From Bacteroidales bacterium UBA5342 (GTDB taxonomy: Bacteria; Bacteroidota; Bacteroidia; Bacteroidales; UBA5342), in assembly GCA_002408065.1 (NCBI GenBank), contig DHQI01000117.1:1-39474 (forward strand): a DNA stretch of 39,474 nt. Reading direction: 5' to 3'. The notes below the pieces were generated by a model. The model was not told the DNA's origin and ran no database searches. It saw only the letters and a program-made list of their open reading frames with translations. Position 1 is the stretch's first letter. The number at the start of each line of letters is the position of its first letter. Below, in pieces: positions 1 through 6,811 of the stretch. Position numbers and translations under genes: made by a program.

Positions 1-14
1 ATACCCGACATACC

Positions 15-55
15 AAAAAAGCGGCTAATTAAAAACTTAATCAGCCGCTTTTTTT
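15..55. terminator. Bidirectional hairpin terminator
   Basis: A 12-bp stem, AAAAAAGCGGCT at 15-26 with AGCCGCTTTTTT at 43-54, encloses a short loop with an extra ATTAA/TTAAT pairing. Both sides end in an A/T run, so it can stop transcription from either direction. It lies just past the stop codon of the minus-strand lipoprotein gene. Confidence 0.8.
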
Positions 56-77
56 GTTGAGGGGCAAGAAAGGTCTC

Positions 78-779
78 CTAATGCTTGGAAGTATAAATCA
101 TCATATTCTCTACCAGCATATGATTATTCACAGTCCTGAAAGCAAACCATCCTTCCGTATATGGGCTCTTATCTCTATAATCAAACAGTAAGTGATTATC
201 ACGCCAATACTGCACTTTACTACCTCGTGCTACTAAAGTAATATGATATTTTTGGTTGGGAATAATAAGGAATTCTTTCGCGCTTAAATCATGTGCCGGC
301 AAGAGTTCCCTTTCAAAGTTGCCATCATAGCGCCGAAAACGGGTACGGGTATTATTATGCCCTCCTAAGCCCACATAGTAGCCCTGCAGCGTATTATAAT
401 TTTTAAAAATACCCTGACGGCTATTATCTGAAAAGGCGAGGCTCTGATCGGGTTGATGAGGATCAGAAAACATCCAAAAACAATTCATATCACTCACCCT
501 ATCGTTAGGGCCTCCATTGTCTATTACAGTTATATCATACTCTATAACACATTCCCCTTGCAATTTTGTCTTAAACCAAACTGTAACCCCTTTATGAGCA
601 TCAATTTCTAAAGTGTTATTATAAAACACAAAGTGGCTGTTATCATAGGTCTGTGCTTCAATTTCCCAAAGTGTAGAATCTAAAAAGAGTTTAGAATACA
701 CAGGAACTAAGCCCTCTTTTACATCTGCCGATGTACAGGAGAACATCAATAATCCGACAAAAAAATAAAGCCCCCTCAT
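78..779 (-). CDS. DUF6250/DUF1961-like lipoprotein
   Basis: A 233-residue predicted lipoprotein. Residues 1-15 form a short hydrophobic signal ending in the lipobox LMFSC, so Cys15 would be lipidated. The rest looks like a concanavalin A/laminin G-type beta-sandwich. The segment around residues 90-110 (NDRVSDMNCFWMFSDP) and the later YYVGLGGHNNTRTRFRRY resemble the DUF6250/DUF1961 families, which occur with polysaccharide-degrading enzymes in Bacteroidota. That suggests a carbohydrate-binding or glycan-processing role, but no catalytic residues can be named. The gene lies downstream of ssb behind a terminator hairpin and ends at a strong bidirectional terminator. No promoter is obvious in the 27-nt gap, so it may depend on readthrough. 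Family assignment is from memory of motifs. Confidence 0.72.
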   Translation of the reverse strand: MRGLYFFVGLLMFSCTSADVKEGLVPVYSKLFLDSTLWEIEAQTYDNSHFVFYNNTLEIDAHKGVTVWFKTKLQGECVIEYDITVIDNGGPNDRVSDMNCFWMFSDPHQPDQSLAFSDNSRQGIFKNYNTLQGYYVGLGGHNNTRTRFRRYDGNFERELLPAHDLSAKEFLIIPNQKYHITLVARGSKVQYWRDNHLLFDYRDKSPYTEGWFAFRTVNNHMLVENMMIYTSKH

Positions 780-796
780 GACTTAAATATTTGAAG

Positions 797-828
797 TAAA
801 AAAAAGACTGCCTCATAATGAGACAGTC
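797..828 (-). terminator. Rho-independent terminator of ssb
   Basis: The inverted repeat GACTG-C-CTCAT (806-816) / ATGAG-A-CAGTC (818-828) forms an 11-position stem with one mismatch and a one-base centre. On the minus strand it is followed by a run of eight T (complement of 798-805). It sits 22 nt past the ssb stop codon. Confidence 0.8.
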
Positions 829-850
829 ATTTAATCGTTTCACAATAGAC

Positions 851-1318
851 CTAGAAAGGAAGGTCGTCAGCACTTCCTTCCGCACTGCTTTCGGATGCCG
901 GTGTAGCAGTGGGTGCAGGACTCGGAGCAGGAGCCGACTCACTAGTAATAGGCGGTGGTGTTTGCGCTGATTGAAAATTACCACCTTCGCGTGCCGGCAG
1001 CTCTATCTCATCAGCAAAAATCTCAGTAGTGTAGCGCTTTACTCCATTTTGATCTTCCCACGAACGTGTACGTATCTTACCTTCGATGTAAAGTTTCATC
1101 CCCTTTTTAATATAATTTTCAGAAAGCTTAGCCAGATGACGCCAAGCTACAATATTGTGCCATTCGGTACGTTCGGGTACTTCCTGACCAGTACGTGTAG
1201 TGAACCCTCGTTCTGTCGTTGCCAGAGAGAAATTTGCAACTACCATATCATTGTCAAGATGTCTTACTTCGGGATCTTTCCCTACATTGCCGACAAGAAT
1301 TACTTTATTTACTGCCAT
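851..1318 (-). CDS. ssb: Single-stranded DNA-binding protein
   Basis: A 155-residue SSB that coats single-stranded DNA during replication, recombination and repair and recruits partners through its tail. The N-terminal ~105 residues are a canonical OB fold, opening MAVNKVILVGNVGKDPEVR and containing TEWHNIVAW and a KKGMKLYIEGKI segment. A Pro/Ala/Ser-rich linker follows, and the protein ends in the acidic tip DDLPF, the conserved partner-binding peptide. Length and architecture are normal for a bacterial SSB. The gene has its own plausible promoter about 30 nt upstream and its own terminator, so it looks monocistronic or leads into the lipoprotein gene by readthrough. Confidence 0.97.
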   Translation of the reverse strand: MAVNKVILVGNVGKDPEVRHLDNDMVVANFSLATTERGFTTRTGQEVPERTEWHNIVAWRHLAKLSENYIKKGMKLYIEGKIRTRSWEDQNGVKRYTTEIFADEIELPAREGGNFQSAQTPPPITSESAPAPSPAPTATPASESSAEGSADDLPF

Positions 1319-1347
1319 AGTCTTAGGTTTATTTGATTTTTAAAATG

Positions 1348-1378
1348 TAAAGGTAGAAAAATCAATGCTTAACATCAA
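1348..1378 (-). promoter_or_regulatory. Putative ssb promoter
   Basis: On the minus strand TTGATG (from 1378) is followed about 17-20 nt later by TACCTTTA (1355-1348). This matches the Bacteroidota sigma-ABfr -33/-7 layout (TTG and TAnnTTTG) with one mismatch at the end of the -7 box. It lies about 30 nt upstream of the ssb start. Confidence 0.45.
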
Positions 1379-1435
1379 GAGCTTAGATAGAAATAAAAAA
1401 GATAATGTGTACAAAAATGAATTTGAGAATATCTG

Positions 1436-1511
1436 TTACGCACCAAAAACGTCATACACCAGCCCATTCTCACATTCACTCATTGTATCATTGTATCATT
1501 AAATCATTGTA
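1436..1511. repeat. Solo copy of the cassette-flanking repeat
   Basis: This stretch between ssb and the LolA-like gene contains TTACGCACC (1436-1444, identical at 6718-6726), CATTCTCACATTC (1465-1477, identical at 8461-8473) and TATCATTAAATCATT (1494-1508, reverse complement at 7991-8005). The second half is a short tandem array of about 10 bp words (ATTGTATC and variants). These are the flank words of the four-helix-bundle gene cassettes further along the same operon, but here no gene is enclosed. The repeat abuts the TGA stop of the LolA-like gene. Confidence 0.6.
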
Positions 1512-2243
1512 TCACTGTTTCAGAGCTGCCTTAGTAAACATATATTCTTTGATCTCCTGATCAAATTTGATGGATGTTATATTCATTTCAGTACCATCGC
1601 CTTGCTTCAGCATATCTTTGTAAACAATGGAAAAGGGATACCAGCGGTCATCCACTCTTCTGACATCAGAAAAGCTCACCCGCTTGAGCAGCTGTCCGCT
1701 TTTCGCAAACTGGTCTTGTTGTAAAGGCACAAAACGTTCGCAGTCTACCCATAATTTTTGGCTGTGATAAGCAACATCATCCACAATGGCTTTCAACTCT
1801 ATCACATAGACTTCTCGTCCGTTCATTCCCTCTTTGGCTAATATTTCTGAGGTATACATTTCGTGCAATTCGCGATCTTCCATCATATCTTCGTAGGACA
1901 TATCCGAACCCATCATTGACTGGCGTAGCATATGCCCGGCTATCTGAATAGTACGGTCGGTACTTGGAGAGTAAATCCATAGTTTATCTTCCAGCTTCAG
2001 CATCTTGGTGCCTTTGTCACGCGCCGGACTCAGGTATTCCTGAAAGGCTTTCTCATCACCTACTGTGTAAGCAATAGATGTTAAGGTACGGCTATTACGT
2101 TTTCCGTGTATGGTCATTGATGACGCCATCACCATATTATCAGCCGTAAGGTTTTTGTCTACTTTTTTGATGATCTCTTCAGCTGTTTGAGAAAATGCTG
2201 TAAGACTAAATATCAGACTTATGATTAATGTTATGTTTTTCAT
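1512..2243 (-). CDS. LolA-like outer membrane lipoprotein-sorting protein
   Basis: A 243-residue predicted periplasmic carrier. Residues 1-18 are a signal peptide (cleavage near AFS-QT). The body matches the LolA-like 'outer membrane lipoprotein-sorting protein' family: an ARDKGTKML stretch, KLWIYSPSTDRTIQI, then SMMGSDMSYEDM around residues 109-120, and a late block (DDRWYPFSIVYKDML). Such half-barrel proteins ferry lipidated cargo or lipids through the periplasm. It is the last gene of the minus-strand operon, 223 bp after the third permease. This fits a carrier that accepts substrate from the ABC transporter and hands it to an outer-membrane partner such as the beta-barrel encoded at the other end. 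Cargo is unknown. The gap before it holds hairpins that may separate its expression from the genes upstream. Confidence 0.85.
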   Translation of the reverse strand: MKNITLIISLIFSLTAFSQTAEEIIKKVDKNLTADNMVMASSMTIHGKRNSRTLTSIAYTVGDEKAFQEYLSPARDKGTKMLKLEDKLWIYSPSTDRTIQIAGHMLRQSMMGSDMSYEDMMEDRELHEMYTSEILAKEGMNGREVYVIELKAIVDDVAYHSQKLWVDCERFVPLQQDQFAKSGQLLKRVSFSDVRRVDDRWYPFSIVYKDMLKQGDGTEMNITSIKFDQEIKEYMFTKAALKQ

Positions 2244-2280
2244 TTTTCTTTTTTATTTCGTTATCGATTTTATGGTTTAA

Positions 2281-2326
2281 AATGCCGACAGTTCATTGTG
2301 CGGCTTTGTTTTTTGTGCACGGCATT
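2281..2326 (-). terminator. Weak stem-loop upstream of the LolA-like gene
   Basis: AATGCCG (2281-2287) pairs with CGGCATT (2320-2326). On the minus strand the stem is followed by a short T run. It could attenuate transcription between the third permease and the LolA-like gene. The loop is long and the T run short, so confidence is low. Confidence 0.3.
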
Positions 2327-2345
2327 CTTTGTTCTTTGTCATACC

Positions 2346-2401
2346 CCCCGGGTTACGCTCCGCTCACCCGGGGTTATTCATATTGAAGCCCTTCTGGCTT
2401 C
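2346..2401. repeat. Double-hairpin intergenic repeat (REP-like)
   Basis: Two adjacent hairpins: CCCCGGGT (2346-2353) with ACCCGGGG (2366-2373), then GAAGCC (2385-2390) with GGCTTC (2396-2401). The GC-rich composition stands out against AT-rich neighbours. The arrangement resembles dispersed palindromic intergenic units seen in Bacteroidota genomes, which is an impression from memory. It occupies the 223-bp gap between the third permease and the LolA-like gene. Confidence 0.55.
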
Positions 2402-2466
2402 TTTTTCTACCTGGAATTCTCTACCCTTTTCTTTTTACAGAAAAGAACCCCTATCTCATTTTCCCT

Positions 2467-3750
2467 CTACACTTCCAGTTCTCTAAACAACTGACTCGTC
2501 TGTCGTTTGAAAATAGCCCTACCAGCTAAGGCGTTTCCTAAAACCACTGCAAACAGTCCGGGAATAAAACCAATATAGAAGGTTTCCGGTGTTATTTTTG
2601 CCTTATAAACAGAAGGTATCATCATAGTGACATTGTTCATCAGCGCGCTAAAGTCTATTCCGGTTTCCTGCAAGTAATAAGCCAACCATAAGCCCATTGC
2701 TGTTCCGAGCACAGAACCAATGATGCCAATCACCACCGCTTCGCCCAGCAGAGATTTATAAATATGCACCTTTCGCTCACCCAAAGCCAGACGCACACCA
2801 AACTCAGAATAGCGACGTATTGTTCCCAGAAGGCCGGTGTTCCAGAGCACTACAGACAAAATCAGAATTAAAACAAAGACCATAATACCTCCTATGCTAT
2901 TGGCCATTTGCAGATACATCCCTATAGTACTATCATCAGTCAATATCACCATAGTAGGAGAATATTCATCATCTGCTTGAGTGTATTTGGCATTAAACGA
3001 GGCTTGAATAGCTTTGGCCTGTACATCCTCATATTCACCTTCTTTGAAAAAACCCAGCATCTCACCTGTAGCATCCTCCATATCCATCGCCATACGGGCA
3101 TCCCTGATATCCAGAATTAAAGCGCCACGATCAAGCACGGCATTTCCAAACTTAATCGTTCCGCAAACGGTATAATTGCTAAACATCATACTACCATACA
3201 TCGTAGAGCCAAAGAGCGTAACATCATCGCCTATCTTAACACCAAAACGATCGGCAAAATCCTGACTTATCAATACTTCACCCTGTTTCTGTGGCAAACG
3301 GCTAGCATTTTTAGCCGAAAGTGCTTTACGCAAATTCATGCGGTCAATTTCTTTTGAGTCCGGCGACAGTAAATCAACCGCTTTACCCACCATGGTACCC
3401 TGCGCACGGGTCTCGCCATTTTCGTCCGGCACATCAAGTAAGCCACCAAAGTTAATACGGTGCGCCCATTCTATCTCAGGATAATCCGCTTCGAACTGTT
3501 TCTGAAACTCTTCGACTCCCAAAAGCGCCAAGTCATTCGGTATTTGCGACTTATTTTCGTTATATGCGCATGTCATCACCTTGACGTGCCCCGAATCGAA
3601 GTTAGCATTCAAATCCGTCATATCGCCAAAGATGCCACGCATCCATGCACTCAATGCCACGGTCAAAAACACCCCGATGGAAACCACCATTACCGGCAAC
3701 ACACTCCGGTTCTTATCCCTTAGGATTCCTTTTATTATGAATTTTAACAT
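2467..3750 (-). CDS. FtsX/MacB-type ABC transporter permease (third, divergent)
   Basis: A 427-residue inner-membrane permease of the LolC/LolE-MacB class. It has an N-terminal membrane segment (about residues 17-38, SVLPVMVVSIGVFLTVAL), a large periplasmic domain (about 40-280), then three C-terminal membrane helices typical of the FtsX domain (about 285-415). The motif RYSEFGVRLALGERK after the second helix is the usual FtsX cytoplasmic loop that contacts the ATPase. It differs clearly from the two paralogous permeases upstream in the operon, so the transporter may assemble as alternative heterodimers. The start codon lies 17 nt after the repeat flank of a four-helix-bundle cassette. Expected substrates are lipids or lipoproteins, inferred from the LolA-like and beta-barrel neighbours. 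Confidence 0.88.
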   Translation of the reverse strand: MLKFIIKGILRDKNRSVLPVMVVSIGVFLTVALSAWMRGIFGDMTDLNANFDSGHVKVMTCAYNENKSQIPNDLALLGVEEFQKQFEADYPEIEWAHRINFGGLLDVPDENGETRAQGTMVGKAVDLLSPDSKEIDRMNLRKALSAKNASRLPQKQGEVLISQDFADRFGVKIGDDVTLFGSTMYGSMMFSNYTVCGTIKFGNAVLDRGALILDIRDARMAMDMEDATGEMLGFFKEGEYEDVQAKAIQASFNAKYTQADDEYSPTMVILTDDSTIGMYLQMANSIGGIMVFVLILILSVVLWNTGLLGTIRRYSEFGVRLALGERKVHIYKSLLGEAVVIGIIGSVLGTAMGLWLAYYLQETGIDFSALMNNVTMMIPSVYKAKITPETFYIGFIPGLFAVVLGNALAGRAIFKRQTSQLFRELEV

Positions 3751-3766
3751 CTTTCTTTGTTTTAGT

Positions 3767-4230
3767 AATGATTCAATGATCTAATGGTCTAATGATTCAA
3801 TAAATTGAGCTTCTTGTTTTAGTCATTATTTTAGAGATTTCAGTAGCTTCCTGTAATAGTCTATCTCCTTCATCTTTTGCAGAAGAAAGATCTGCCTCCT
3901 TTATTACTTCTAACCAGAATTCGGATTCATCAGCTTCTTCTACCACAATACACGTCTTGCTATAAAATTCTTTTTTTGATCTGGCAACACACATCGCCCT
4001 ATAATTAGCAGCTGTAGATGACGATGATTTTATTAACTGATAAGAAATGACATCAGATGCTTTGCACTTTCTTAATGTATCACAAAACTTAATTACGTCA
4101 ACAGCAAACTTTTTCGTTCGCGCTTTCATTTCTTTTATAAATTTTTCCTTATCCGTCATAACATTTATATTGAATCATTAGACCATTGAATCATTAGACC
4201 ATTGAATCATTGTATCATTGAGTCATTGAA
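3767..4230 (-). mobile_element. S23-type gene cassette A with inverted-repeat ends
   Basis: A 464-bp unit that fills the junction between two permease genes almost exactly: it starts 5 nt after the stop codon at 4235 and ends 17 nt before the ATG at 3750. It holds a four-helix-bundle gene. The 19-bp word AATGGTCTAATGATTCAAT at 3783-3801 is repeated perfectly, inverted, at 4169-4187. With wobble pairs and two mismatches the stem extends to about 30 bp in RNA. The high-coordinate flank is a tandem array of the same words up to 4230. No transposase is present. Calling it mobile is inference from three copies in one operon. Confidence 0.55.
3797..4159 (-). CDS. Four-helix-bundle protein, S23/IVP family (copy A)
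   Basis: A 120-residue protein of the 23S rRNA intervening-sequence protein (S23, TIGR02436-type) family, which folds as a four-helix bundle, forms pentamers in known members and is related to the Avd protein of diversity-generating retroelements. Family marks are the FAVDVIKFCDTLR helix, the SYQLIKSSSSTAANYRA segment and the KKEFYSKTCIVVEEADESEFWLEVI core. The fold is rich in basic residues and probably binds nucleic acid. It is one of three paralogs in this operon (with 6260-6688 and 8033-8404). Its TGA stop lies inside the 19-bp inverted repeat. No role in the transporter is evident, so it is more likely a passenger gene of the cassette. Confidence 0.88.
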   Translation of the reverse strand: MTDKEKFIKEMKARTKKFAVDVIKFCDTLRKCKASDVISYQLIKSSSSTAANYRAMCVARSKKEFYSKTCIVVEEADESEFWLEVIKEADLSSAKDEGDRLLQEATEISKIMTKTRSSIY

Positions 4231-4234
4231 ACAC

Positions 4235-5404
4235 CTAAGAAACCTTCCCTCGTATCGCTTCTGTTGGGTTAATCTTTGCAATTTTGCGCGAAGGCAGATA
4301 GCTCACAATAGTAGCTGAAACAACAATCAACAAAACGGCTGTCATTATCAAGCCCATACTATAATACGGATAAATGGCTTCGCCAATCGTTAGCCCTGTT
4401 CCATCCGCCATAGCGCCAAAGGCTATACCGTTCTTAGACAAATAAATAAACAAAGGCGTACTGTAAACAGCTGCTAAGAGCCCGGCCAAAACACTGTTGG
4501 TTGCTCCTTCGATAGTAAAAATACTGACGACCCTACGACGTGTCATACCAAGGGCTATGTAAGTACCTATTTCTTTCTGACGACGAAATACCGAAAAGAC
4601 CTGCGTATCGAAAATAGCCAGCAAAGCAATGAGCAAAATCATAAAGGTCATAAAATAACCTCCGGTACGTTTCGATTTTATCAAGGCTTTCATATCAGAC
4701 AGCAAGAAATCATTATTTTTAAAATCCCATCCCGCCAGTTCAGGAGCCTCTTCCAGATCTGTCACTAAAATAGAAGCCTCATCGGACATCAGACACATCT
4801 CCCTCAGCACCTCTATATCCAGATAAATCTGACCGGCATCGATAGAAGCCACATCACAGTCGAAGGTAGAAACCACCATAAACATACGGGCATCAAAGGC
4901 CCCGTTGACATCGCGCCAACGAATCAAAAAACTTTCGCCCACTTCTACGTCTAGAGTCTCAGCCATACGTCGACCCACAATCACCGCAGAGGCAGGATCT
5001 GCCACATTTTGCAAGTCATTAAGTGGTAATTTCAGCATCGTTTGACTCACATCCATCCCTTTCAACACCGCCGACTGTTGGCGTCCTTCGGGGTAAGCCG
5101 ATGCTTCGCGCATCAGTATAGGGAGCAACTGTTTCGTTGCTATCATTTGCTGAACCTCAGCCGTGAGTTCCTGATGCGCATCCTGCAAAGTAAAGGGATT
5201 GTAACGATCGTAACCGGGCACCCAATACTGGCCCTCAGCTACCTCCCAGGCTTTGGTATCCACCTCAGCCTGACGGTCCCATCCATCTATCATTCCGTTG
5301 TAAAAAACCAAAAGAACAAAAGACAATGACAAGACAAAAACATTGAGCCACGTCTTGAGCCCGGCGCTTATGAGGTTTCTTATGGCTAATTTTAGAGCTA
5401 GCAT
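4235..5404 (-). CDS. FtsX/LolE-type ABC transporter permease (paralog 2)
   Basis: A 389-residue inner-membrane permease. One membrane helix lies at about residues 17-37 (TWLNVFVLSLSFVLLVFYNG), then a periplasmic domain to about residue 245, then three helices (about 250-270, 300-330, 350-375). The coupling loop reads SVFRRQKEIGTYIALGMTRRRVV and the C terminus carries SYLPSRKIAKINPTEAIRGK, both standard in FtsX-domain permeases. It is clearly homologous along its whole length to the permease at 6812-7984 (shared IRWRDVNGAFDAR and LAIFDTQV blocks). The ATPase gene lies between the two, so a LolCDE-like heterodimer is likely. It is followed by cassette A. Confidence 0.9.
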   Translation of the reverse strand: MLALKLAIRNLISAGLKTWLNVFVLSLSFVLLVFYNGMIDGWDRQAEVDTKAWEVAEGQYWVPGYDRYNPFTLQDAHQELTAEVQQMIATKQLLPILMREASAYPEGRQQSAVLKGMDVSQTMLKLPLNDLQNVADPASAVIVGRRMAETLDVEVGESFLIRWRDVNGAFDARMFMVVSTFDCDVASIDAGQIYLDIEVLREMCLMSDEASILVTDLEEAPELAGWDFKNNDFLLSDMKALIKSKRTGGYFMTFMILLIALLAIFDTQVFSVFRRQKEIGTYIALGMTRRRVVSIFTIEGATNSVLAGLLAAVYSTPLFIYLSKNGIAFGAMADGTGLTIGEAIYPYYSMGLIMTAVLLIVVSATIVSYLPSRKIAKINPTEAIRGKVS

Positions 5405-5468
5405 TCTTTTTTAAATTAAAAAGGAAAAATTAAAAGTGAAAAATGTAAAATATCGGGCATTTTTAATT
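5405..5468. repeat. AT-rich, imperfect inverted-repeat spacer
   Basis: The 64-nt junction between the ATPase and permease 2 consists of AAAAATTAAAA/TGAAAAATGTAAAAT-like words on one side and their approximate reverse complement on the other, around TCGGGC near 5453-5458. It could form an imperfect stem in the operon mRNA. It is built from different words than the S23-cassette flanks and holds no gene. Confidence 0.4.
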
Positions 5469-6170
5469 TCACATTTTTAACTTTTCATTTACAAGGTCTT
5501 CCACAACGCGGCCATCCTCCAGCTTAACAATGCGGTCGAGATAGCCCATCACCTTTTCATCGTGTGTGGCAAAAAGGAAAGTGGTTTTCAGCTCTTCGTT
5601 AAGTTTTTTCATCGTTTGCAGTATGTGGTGCGAATTTTTTGAATCCAGATTAGCAGTAGGCTCATCGGCCAAGACCAGTTTGGGTTTCTTCACCATAGCG
5701 CGGGCAATAGCTATGCGCTGACATTCACCACCTGAAAGTGTTGACGGTTTCAACTTGGCTTTATCGGCAATACCCACCCAATCCAGAGCTTCCATCACGG
5801 CTTTTTTGCGCTCTGCTGCAGTATGGTTTTGCAAAAGCAATGAGAATTCCACATTTTCAAACACCGTATAAACCGGTAAAAGATTATAGGTTTGAAAAAT
5901 AAAACCGATGTGCTCATTACGCAGTTGTGCTGCTTGCTTATGGTTTAATTCAGAAATAGATTTTCCCATCACCTCAGCATCACCTTTAGTGGGCTGATCC
6001 AATGAGCCTATGATGTTTAGCAAAGTCGTCTTGCCCGAACCACTAGGCCCAACCAAACCGGCGAATTCTCCCTCTCCAAAGTCAAGATTTACATCACGCA
6101 GTGCAGTAAAGAAACTTTTTCCCACCGGAAACTGCTTTTCCATTGTTGTTATTCTAATAATGTCCTTCAT
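5469..6170 (-). CDS. LolD/MacB-type ABC transporter ATP-binding protein
   Basis: A 233-residue ATPase that would power the operon's permeases from the cytoplasmic face. Counting from MKDIIRITTM: Walker A GPSGSGKT at 41-48, Q-loop Gln93 in FIFQTYNLLP, signature LSGGE at 145-149, Walker B LVLADE at 166-170, H-loop His203. The insert and length are those of the LolD/MacB/FtsE group. An in-frame upstream start would add 18 residues, but that segment reads through cassette B flank sequence and is not conserved family sequence, so I prefer the ATG at 6170. The neighbouring permeases are its expected partners. Confidence 0.93.
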   Translation of the reverse strand: MKDIIRITTMEKQFPVGKSFFTALRDVNLDFGEGEFAGLVGPSGSGKTTLLNIIGSLDQPTKGDAEVMGKSISELNHKQAAQLRNEHIGFIFQTYNLLPVYTVFENVEFSLLLQNHTAAERKKAVMEALDWVGIADKAKLKPSTLSGGECQRIAIARAMVKKPKLVLADEPTANLDSKNSHHILQTMKKLNEELKTTFLFATHDEKVMGYLDRIVKLEDGRVVEDLVNEKLKM

Positions 6171-6259
6171 AATAATGAGTGAATGATAGAATGCGAGAAT
6201 GAATGAATACTCTTTACTCGTCACATTCTTTATTTACAATTATTCGCTATACGACTTAA

Positions 6260-6688
6260 CTACGGTTTATATGTTTGAATATCAACCACTCGCCACAAGT
6301 AATTCTCATTTTTTATCCGTGTTTTTTTTGACAAGGTATCTTTTGTTTTTCCAACGACCTTTAGAATCTCTTCAGATTCTGGTAACAATCTTTTCAGCTC
6401 CTTAATATCTTCTGCTAGTTCTGAAGCTTCAATAACTTCTAGCCAATACAAACTCTCATCTGCTTCTTCGACCACAATACATATCTTACTGTAAAACTCC
6501 TTTTCTGATCTAGCACGACAAGCTGCACGATAATTCGCACCAACCGATGTTGCTGATTTCACAAGTTGATAAGTCACAACTGCTGATGCTTTGCAAGTTT
6601 TTAATGAGTTACAAAATTTGATGATATCAACAGCAAACTTTTTTGTCCTTGCTTTAAAGTTGGCAATAAACTGTTCCTTTTCTGTCAT
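6260..6688 (-). CDS. Four-helix-bundle protein, S23/IVP family (copy B)
   Basis: A 142-residue paralog of the proteins at 3797 and 8033. It shares the MT-KE-FI start, FAVDIIKFCNSLK, VTYQLVKSATSVGANYRA and EKEFYSKICIVVEEADES with them, and is therefore an S23/Avd-type four-helix bundle. It is the most diverged of the three in the last third. It also carries about 20 extra C-terminal residues (ending VVDIQTYKP) that appear to be read from cassette flank sequence, because the stop present in the other copies is missing here. No catalytic motif is visible. Confidence 0.86.
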   Translation of the reverse strand: MTEKEQFIANFKARTKKFAVDIIKFCNSLKTCKASAVVTYQLVKSATSVGANYRAACRARSEKEFYSKICIVVEEADESLYWLEVIEASELAEDIKELKRLLPESEEILKVVGKTKDTLSKKTRIKNENYLWRVVDIQTYKP

Positions 6689-6754
6689 AATATTATATAT
6701 TTAAGAAAATCTTCAAATTACGCACCCCATTCTCGCATTTTGAGCGAAGCGAAA

Positions 6755-6785
6755 TCCCGACGCCCGAAATTTAATTTCGTCGGGA
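6755..6785. repeat. Palindromic REP-like hairpin
   Basis: TCCCGACG (6755-6762) pairs with CGTCGGGA (6778-6785), with an inner GAAAT/ATTTC pairing in the loop. It is GC-rich in an AT-rich flank and lies 27 nt past the stop codon of permease 1. There is no T run, so it looks more like a dispersed palindrome or an mRNA-processing hairpin than a terminator. Confidence 0.5.
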
Positions 6786-6811
6786 CTATCATTCAAGCAT
6801 TCATACATTGC

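Larger units (their letters stand above)
6171..6811 (-). mobile_element. S23-type gene cassette B and its flanks
   Basis: The entire 641-bp junction between permease 1 and the ATPase. It holds a four-helix-bundle gene flanked by AATGCGAGAAT (6190-6200) and its exact reverse complement ATTCTCGCATT (6729-6739). TTACGCACC at 6718-6726 also occurs in the gene-less copy at 1436. The high-coordinate flank carries a separate palindrome (6755-6785). The ends are more degenerate than in cassette A, so the borders given are simply the gene junction. Mobility is inferred, not shown. Confidence 0.45.

Noticed and set aside
691..984. 97-residue minus-strand open frame across the lipoprotein/ssb gap
   Set aside because: It overlaps the end of ssb and the start of the lipoprotein gene in another frame, spans a terminator and has no family features.
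971..1336. 121-residue plus-strand open frame
   Set aside because: Antisense to ssb, which is certain; no signal, start context or homology pattern.
1480..1511. CRISPR array, because of short tandem words
   Set aside because: Words are about 10 bp, contiguous and degenerate, without unique spacers or cas genes; the same applies to 4169-4230 and 7985-8014.
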